Part shown: positions 60,899 to 64,000 of the stretch, piece after piece
Numbering within the stretch: the first letter of the stretch is position 1
Layout of the letters: each line of letters starts with the position of its first letter
DNA from: JBBSOK01 sp965219125
Lineage (GTDB): Bacteria > Bacteroidota > Bacteroidia > Flavobacteriales > Flavobacteriaceae
NCBI GenBank assembly: GCA_965219125.1
Contig: CBDCMO010000002.1
Coordinates: forward strand, 2,728,001 to 2,792,000
DNA: 64,000 bases
Reading direction: 5' to 3'
The notes under the pieces: generated by a model
The model's database searches: none
What the model was told of the DNA's origin: nothing
Seen by the model: the letters and a program-made list of their open reading frames with translations, nothing else
Position numbers and translations under genes: made by a program

Positions 60899-62776
60899 AT
60901 GCAATCCAAAATCCTCTTTATAACGCCCCCGTTTACGCAGTTAAATACTGCTTATCCGGCATCGGCTTATTTAAAAGGGTTTTTGGAAGACCATAACATT
61001 GCCGTGCAGCAATGCGATTTAAGTATTGAGCTTTTTACCGCCATTTTTACGGGCGATTTTCTTCGCGAAATATTTCAGGAAGCGCAGGCCTTAAAGCATT
61101 ATGATTATCCGGAAGTTCGTAAAATGAAGTCGCTGTATATTGCGCGGGTGGATGTGGTTATTGCCTTTCTTCAAAAGCAGGATATTGCAACAGCGCATAA
61201 AATTTTAGAGCCTAATTTTTTACCGTTGGGCCATCGATTGGCTAAGGTAAACAAGGAGATTAAATGGGCGGCTGGCGACATTGGTATTATTGATAAGGCA
61301 AAGCACTTAGGAACGCTTTTTATTGAAGAGATAGGCGATTTTATTCAGGCCAATGTGGATGAGTTTTTTGCCTTTACAAAATATGCCGAGCAAATTGCCA
61401 CTTCTGCAAGTAGCTTTAATGAAATAGATGAATTTTTAAGTTTTCAGCCAACGCTTATTGAAGAGAAAATGCTGGATATTTTACTGGAAAAGATTAAAGA
61501 AGAGCAGCCACTTTTGGTTTGCTTTACCATTCCTTTTCCCGGGAATTTGTTTGCAGCCTTGCGTTGTGCGCAATTTACCAAACAGTTTTTTCCAGACATA
61601 CACGTTGCTTTTGGCGGCGGCTATTGCAATACGGAACTGCGTTCACTTACCGATCCTCGGATTTTTGAGTTTGTTGATTTTATTTCGTTGGACGATGGGG
61701 AAGGGCCTTTGCTGAATATAGTTCGCTATCTGGAAGGGAAGATTTCTATAGATGAATTGGAGCGGACGTATGTGTTGGAAAATACACAAGTTGTTTATAA
61801 GAATAAATTTCCCAACACCATTTACCACCATAGCAAATTACCGGCACCCGATTATTCTGGTTTGCCTTTTCAGAAATATGTGTCCTTTTTGGATGTTGTA
61901 AACCCCATGCACCGTATGTGGACGGATGCGCGGTGGAATAAAATGACCATTTCGCACGGCTGTTATTGGAAACAATGTTCGTTTTGTGATGTGAGCTTGG
62001 ATTATATTGGCAATTACCAAAACACCACGGCTAATGATTTGGTCGATAAAATTGAAAAAATAATAAAGGATACCGGCATTACGGGCTTTCATTTTGTAGA
62101 TGAAGCCGCGCCGCCTAAAATGCTACGCGCATTATCGCTTGCTTTAATTGAACGAAATGTAAAAATCACGTGGTGGACGAATATTCGTTTTGAGAAGACC
62201 TTCACTTTTGAACTGTGCGAATTAATGTCGAAGTCGGGTTGTATAGCCGTAACTGGCGGATTGGAAGTAGCTTCGGACCGTTTATTGGCGAAAATGAAAA
62301 AAGGCGTTGATATTGCCCAAGTAACCCGCGTGACCAATAATTTTTCCGAGAATAATATAATGACGCACGCCTACCTAATGTACGGCTTCCCCACCGAAAC
62401 CGAACAGGAAACCATCGATTCGCTGGAGGTGGTGCGGCAGTTGTTTGAACGCAATTGCATTCAGAGTGCCTATTGGCACCAGTTTACTACTACGGTGCAT
62501 AGCCCGATTGGCAAAAACCCGGCTGAATTTGGAATCATAGTTACTGGACCCGAATTTGAAGGTTTCGCCCAAAACGATTTATGGCACGAAGATCCGGAAG
62601 GCGCCGACCATCCACAATATACCAAGGGTTTGAATCTTGCTTTGCACAATTATTTAAATGGAACTGGGTTTGACGAACAGTTGCAACGTTGGTTTGAGTT
62701 TCCGGTTGTTGCTTCTAGGCATCATGCGGGGTTGATTGATGGGTTTTTGGGGGAGGTTGAAGGCAGTAGGATTTAG
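60899..62776 (+). CDS. B12-binding-type radical SAM protein, 625 aa
   Basis: Residues ~1-320 hold a cobalamin-binding-like Rossmann region (LFITPPFTQLNTAYPASAYL, AFGGGYCNTELRSL, DFISLDDGEGPLL). The radical SAM core follows with the cluster motif GCYWKQCSFCD (Cx4Cx2C), the GGLEVASDRLLAKMKKG segment and YLMYGFPTETEQETIDSL. The HxxW-type loop of methylthiotransferases is not seen. The substrate is unknown; such proteins often make natural products or modify RNA or lipids. It is more GC-rich than its island neighbours. Confidence 0.85.
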   Translation: MQSKILFITPPFTQLNTAYPASAYLKGFLEDHNIAVQQCDLSIELFTAIFTGDFLREIFQEAQALKHYDYPEVRKMKSLYIARVDVVIAFLQKQDIATAHKILEPNFLPLGHRLAKVNKEIKWAAGDIGIIDKAKHLGTLFIEEIGDFIQANVDEFFAFTKYAEQIATSASSFNEIDEFLSFQPTLIEEKMLDILLEKIKEEQPLLVCFTIPFPGNLFAALRCAQFTKQFFPDIHVAFGGGYCNTELRSLTDPRIFEFVDFISLDDGEGPLLNIVRYLEGKISIDELERTYVLENTQVVYKNKFPNTIYHHSKLPAPDYSGLPFQKYVSFLDVVNPMHRMWTDARWNKMTISHGCYWKQCSFCDVSLDYIGNYQNTTANDLVDKIEKIIKDTGITGFHFVDEAAPPKMLRALSLALIERNVKITWWTNIRFEKTFTFELCELMSKSGCIAVTGGLEVASDRLLAKMKKGVDIAQVTRVTNNFSENNIMTHAYLMYGFPTETEQETIDSLEVVRQLFERNCIQSAYWHQFTTTVHSPIGKNPAEFGIIVTGPEFEGFAQNDLWHEDPEGADHPQYTKGLNLALHNYLNGTGFDEQLQRWFEFPVVASRHHAGLIDGFLGEVEGSRI

Positions 62777-62789
62777 TTTGTTAGCTCTG

Positions 62790-62932
62790 AACGCTAGCGC
62801 GGGCGTGGTGCTCGTGCCTCTACAGTTTAGGAAATAATTAGTGACCAAGCTCATGCTATTTCATTTAAGAGATTGATGGTTTCGAGACCACGATTGTGAA
62901 GGACATGAACGGGACGATCGCCCCAGTGGGGG
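62790..62932. repeat. GC-rich composite palindromic repeat, copy 2
   Basis: The first module (CGCTAGCGCGGGCG..GCTCGTGCC) is at 62791-62819 and the second (GGACATGAACGGGACGATCG then CCCCAGTGGGGG) at 62901-62932, matching the copy at 57112-57199. The two modules are more widely spaced here. It fills the gap between the radical SAM and endonuclease genes. Confidence 0.7.
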
Positions 62933-62953
62933 TTGCAAGAGTTGATAATTCAG

Positions 62954-64000
62954 CTATGTCATTAAATTATAACTTTCACTCGGCGGAAACAGTAATTCAA
63001 TTCCTTTAGATTCAATTTTAAAGAAAGGACCTTTTTCTTTTCCACTTCCATTAGCGGATCTTTTTATCAAATGGTCAAGAGTAATTATTCCTTGTTCTAT
63101 TAACAAATCAAATTGGGATGTAATCGGTTTTCTAGTGTGTTCCACAAATTTATATTGGAAGTGCTCAAGTCCATTTATTCTTGTACTTTCAGCTTCAACC
63201 CAAAACGTTTCCTTATGTTTAGATTTTAAGCGATTGTGAAGTTTGTCTAATGTCCAGACTACAAAATCTCCAACTTCTGGTTTATCAGAGTTTTCAATTA
63301 CTTGCTTGATGTCGTTATCGATTCTCAAATTCAAACCTTGTGAGTTCCTAGTAATTGCAGAAACTGTACAATATAATTTGAAATCATCTCCTCGATTATA
63401 ACCAAAATTATCTAATATCTCTGTTGAACTTTTAAATTTACTTAACTTCCAATTAGGGACTTGAGCAAATAGGTTTTTTCTATTTTGTTTAGTTGAAGAT
63501 ATCTTTTTCCTAAAGGATTTTAATTCAATTCCTTTATAATCTGGTTCTTTTGAGGAATTGATATTGATTCCAAGTGCGGTTTCAAGTGTTCTGCCAACAG
63601 AAGTGTCAGCGTTAACCATTGAAGGAATTGGGCCAGCATTTGCAATTTTTCTTAACATAGCCAAAAGCTCAAAAGCGACTTCATTCTCAGTCGTATTAAT
63701 TGCACTAACTAATTCCTGAAATGGATTTAGAATTGAATAATTAATCAATTCTCTGATGTTTAATTTTGTCAAGTTGAAAACTTGAAATTCATTATCAAAA
63801 TATGTTATTGCAATAATATCGTTTGGGTCTGAAATTTTTGTTAAGTTATATATCCAAATTCTCGGATCTCCTTTTTTAGTTGGAGGCCGATATAATGAAG
63901 TTTTAGTTTTTATAGTTTTATAGCCTGTATAAATGACAGTAGGAATTATTATCTTGCTTTCTGATCCTTGTAATTGTGTTTCGTAATCGTGTATATTTTC
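62954..64000 (-). CDS. MvaI/BcnI-family restriction endonuclease, N-terminus beyond the window
   Basis: The reading frame has a TTG at 63772 but stays open to the window edge with good protein sequence (PTKKGDPRIWIYNLTKISDP), so the gene begins to the right of 64000; 348 codons are visible. The catalytic core is TSVGRTLETALGI ... PDYKGIELKSFRK, the D-x-ExK active site of MvaI/BcnI enzymes, followed by the conserved QFDLLIEQGIITLDHLI. These enzymes cut CC(W/S)GG-type sites and protect against phage. A methyltransferase partner should lie just outside the window. The specific recognition site cannot be read. Confidence 0.8.
   Translation of the reverse strand, partial: ENIHDYETQLQGSESKIIIPTVIYTGYKTIKTKTSLYRPPTKKGDPRIWIYNLTKISDPNDIIAITYFDNEFQVFNLTKLNIRELINYSILNPFQELVSAINTTENEVAFELLAMLRKIANAGPIPSMVNADTSVGRTLETALGININSSKEPDYKGIELKSFRKKISSTKQNRKNLFAQVPNWKLSKFKSSTEILDNFGYNRGDDFKLYCTVSAITRNSQGLNLRIDNDIKQVIENSDKPEVGDFVVWTLDKLHNRLKSKHKETFWVEAESTRINGLEHFQYKFVEHTRKPITSQFDLLIEQGIITLDHLIKRSANGSGKEKGPFFKIESKGIELLFPPSESYNLMT

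Noticed and set aside
54874..64000. The whole island as a prophage
   Set aside because: P63C and ImmA/IrrE domains are phage-linked, but no capsid, tail, terminase, integrase or lysis genes are present.
1..64000. tRNA, rRNA or CRISPR arrays
   Set aside because: No cloverleaf-like sequence with a TTCRA arm, no rRNA segments and no regularly spaced 24-40 bp repeats with unique spacers were found by eye; a tRNA search program was not run.

Overview
The window is a stretch of chromosome from a Bacteroidetes bacterium, almost certainly of the family Flavobacteriaceae. The DNA is AT-rich. Many lipoproteins begin with short N-termini ending in a C after S/A/T. Several secreted proteins end in a 'PNP...' type A type IX secretion (T9SS) sorting domain. 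Several genes are preceded by the flavobacterial -7 element TAnnTTTG, and Shine-Dalgarno sequences are rare. Kynurenine-pathway NAD genes, a SusC/FecA-like TonB receptor, GtrA, DUF4421 and ASPIC/UnbV proteins fit the same group. The genus cannot be fixed from the sequence alone.

Region 1-9.2 kb: kynurenine 3-monooxygenase (partial) and kynureninase; a secreted vanadate-type PAP2/haloperoxidase with a T9SS tail; a YjdI-CDGSH iron-sulfur protein with its YjdJ acetyltransferase partner; two very small membrane/lipoprotein genes; then a compact photobiology operon, DUF2256 zinc ribbon - cryptochrome DASH - FeS-type photolyase (PhrB-like). An IS3-family element (9235-10627) sits about 60 bp upstream of that operon.

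Region 10.7-31.8 kb is mainly housekeeping: msrA lipoprotein, a coiled-coil protein with a cysteine-less zinc ribbon paired with a Nif3-like protein, lpxK, a hybrid histidine kinase, GAPDH, lipA, an ECF sigma factor overlapping a glycosyltransferase, murB with an aminotransferase, an aspartic protease with PDZ, a DUF1573 protein, valS, an esterase and a Dcp-type M3 peptidase.

Region 32-53 kb is mostly envelope and hypothetical genes: lipoproteins, a frameshifted dienelactone-hydrolase lipoprotein, a PQQ-type sugar dehydrogenase, a TonB receptor, GtrA, GNATs, DUF4421, GreA/GreB-like factor, a three-gene operon ending in an 882-aa HExxH protein with YD-like repeats, a VCBS/ASPIC T9SS protein, a third cryptochrome/photolyase paralogue, a dihydrouridine synthase and an ABC exporter.

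Region 54.9-64 kb is an accessory island. A class II Fic gene is inserted between the intact 3' end of the ABC gene and a decayed second copy of that 3' end. It is followed by a ParE-type toxin-antitoxin pair, GC-rich palindromic repeats, an array of 11-bp phased repeats upstream of an HTH-ImmA/IrrE metallopeptidase gene, a P63C-domain partner, a membrane-anchored putative GAF protein with a tiny acidic partner, a B12-binding radical SAM protein and a 5'-truncated (by the window) MvaI/BcnI-type restriction endonuclease. The HTH-ImmA/IrrE + P63C pair with its repeat array is my best candidate for an undescribed system. No rRNA, tRNA or CRISPR array was seen.
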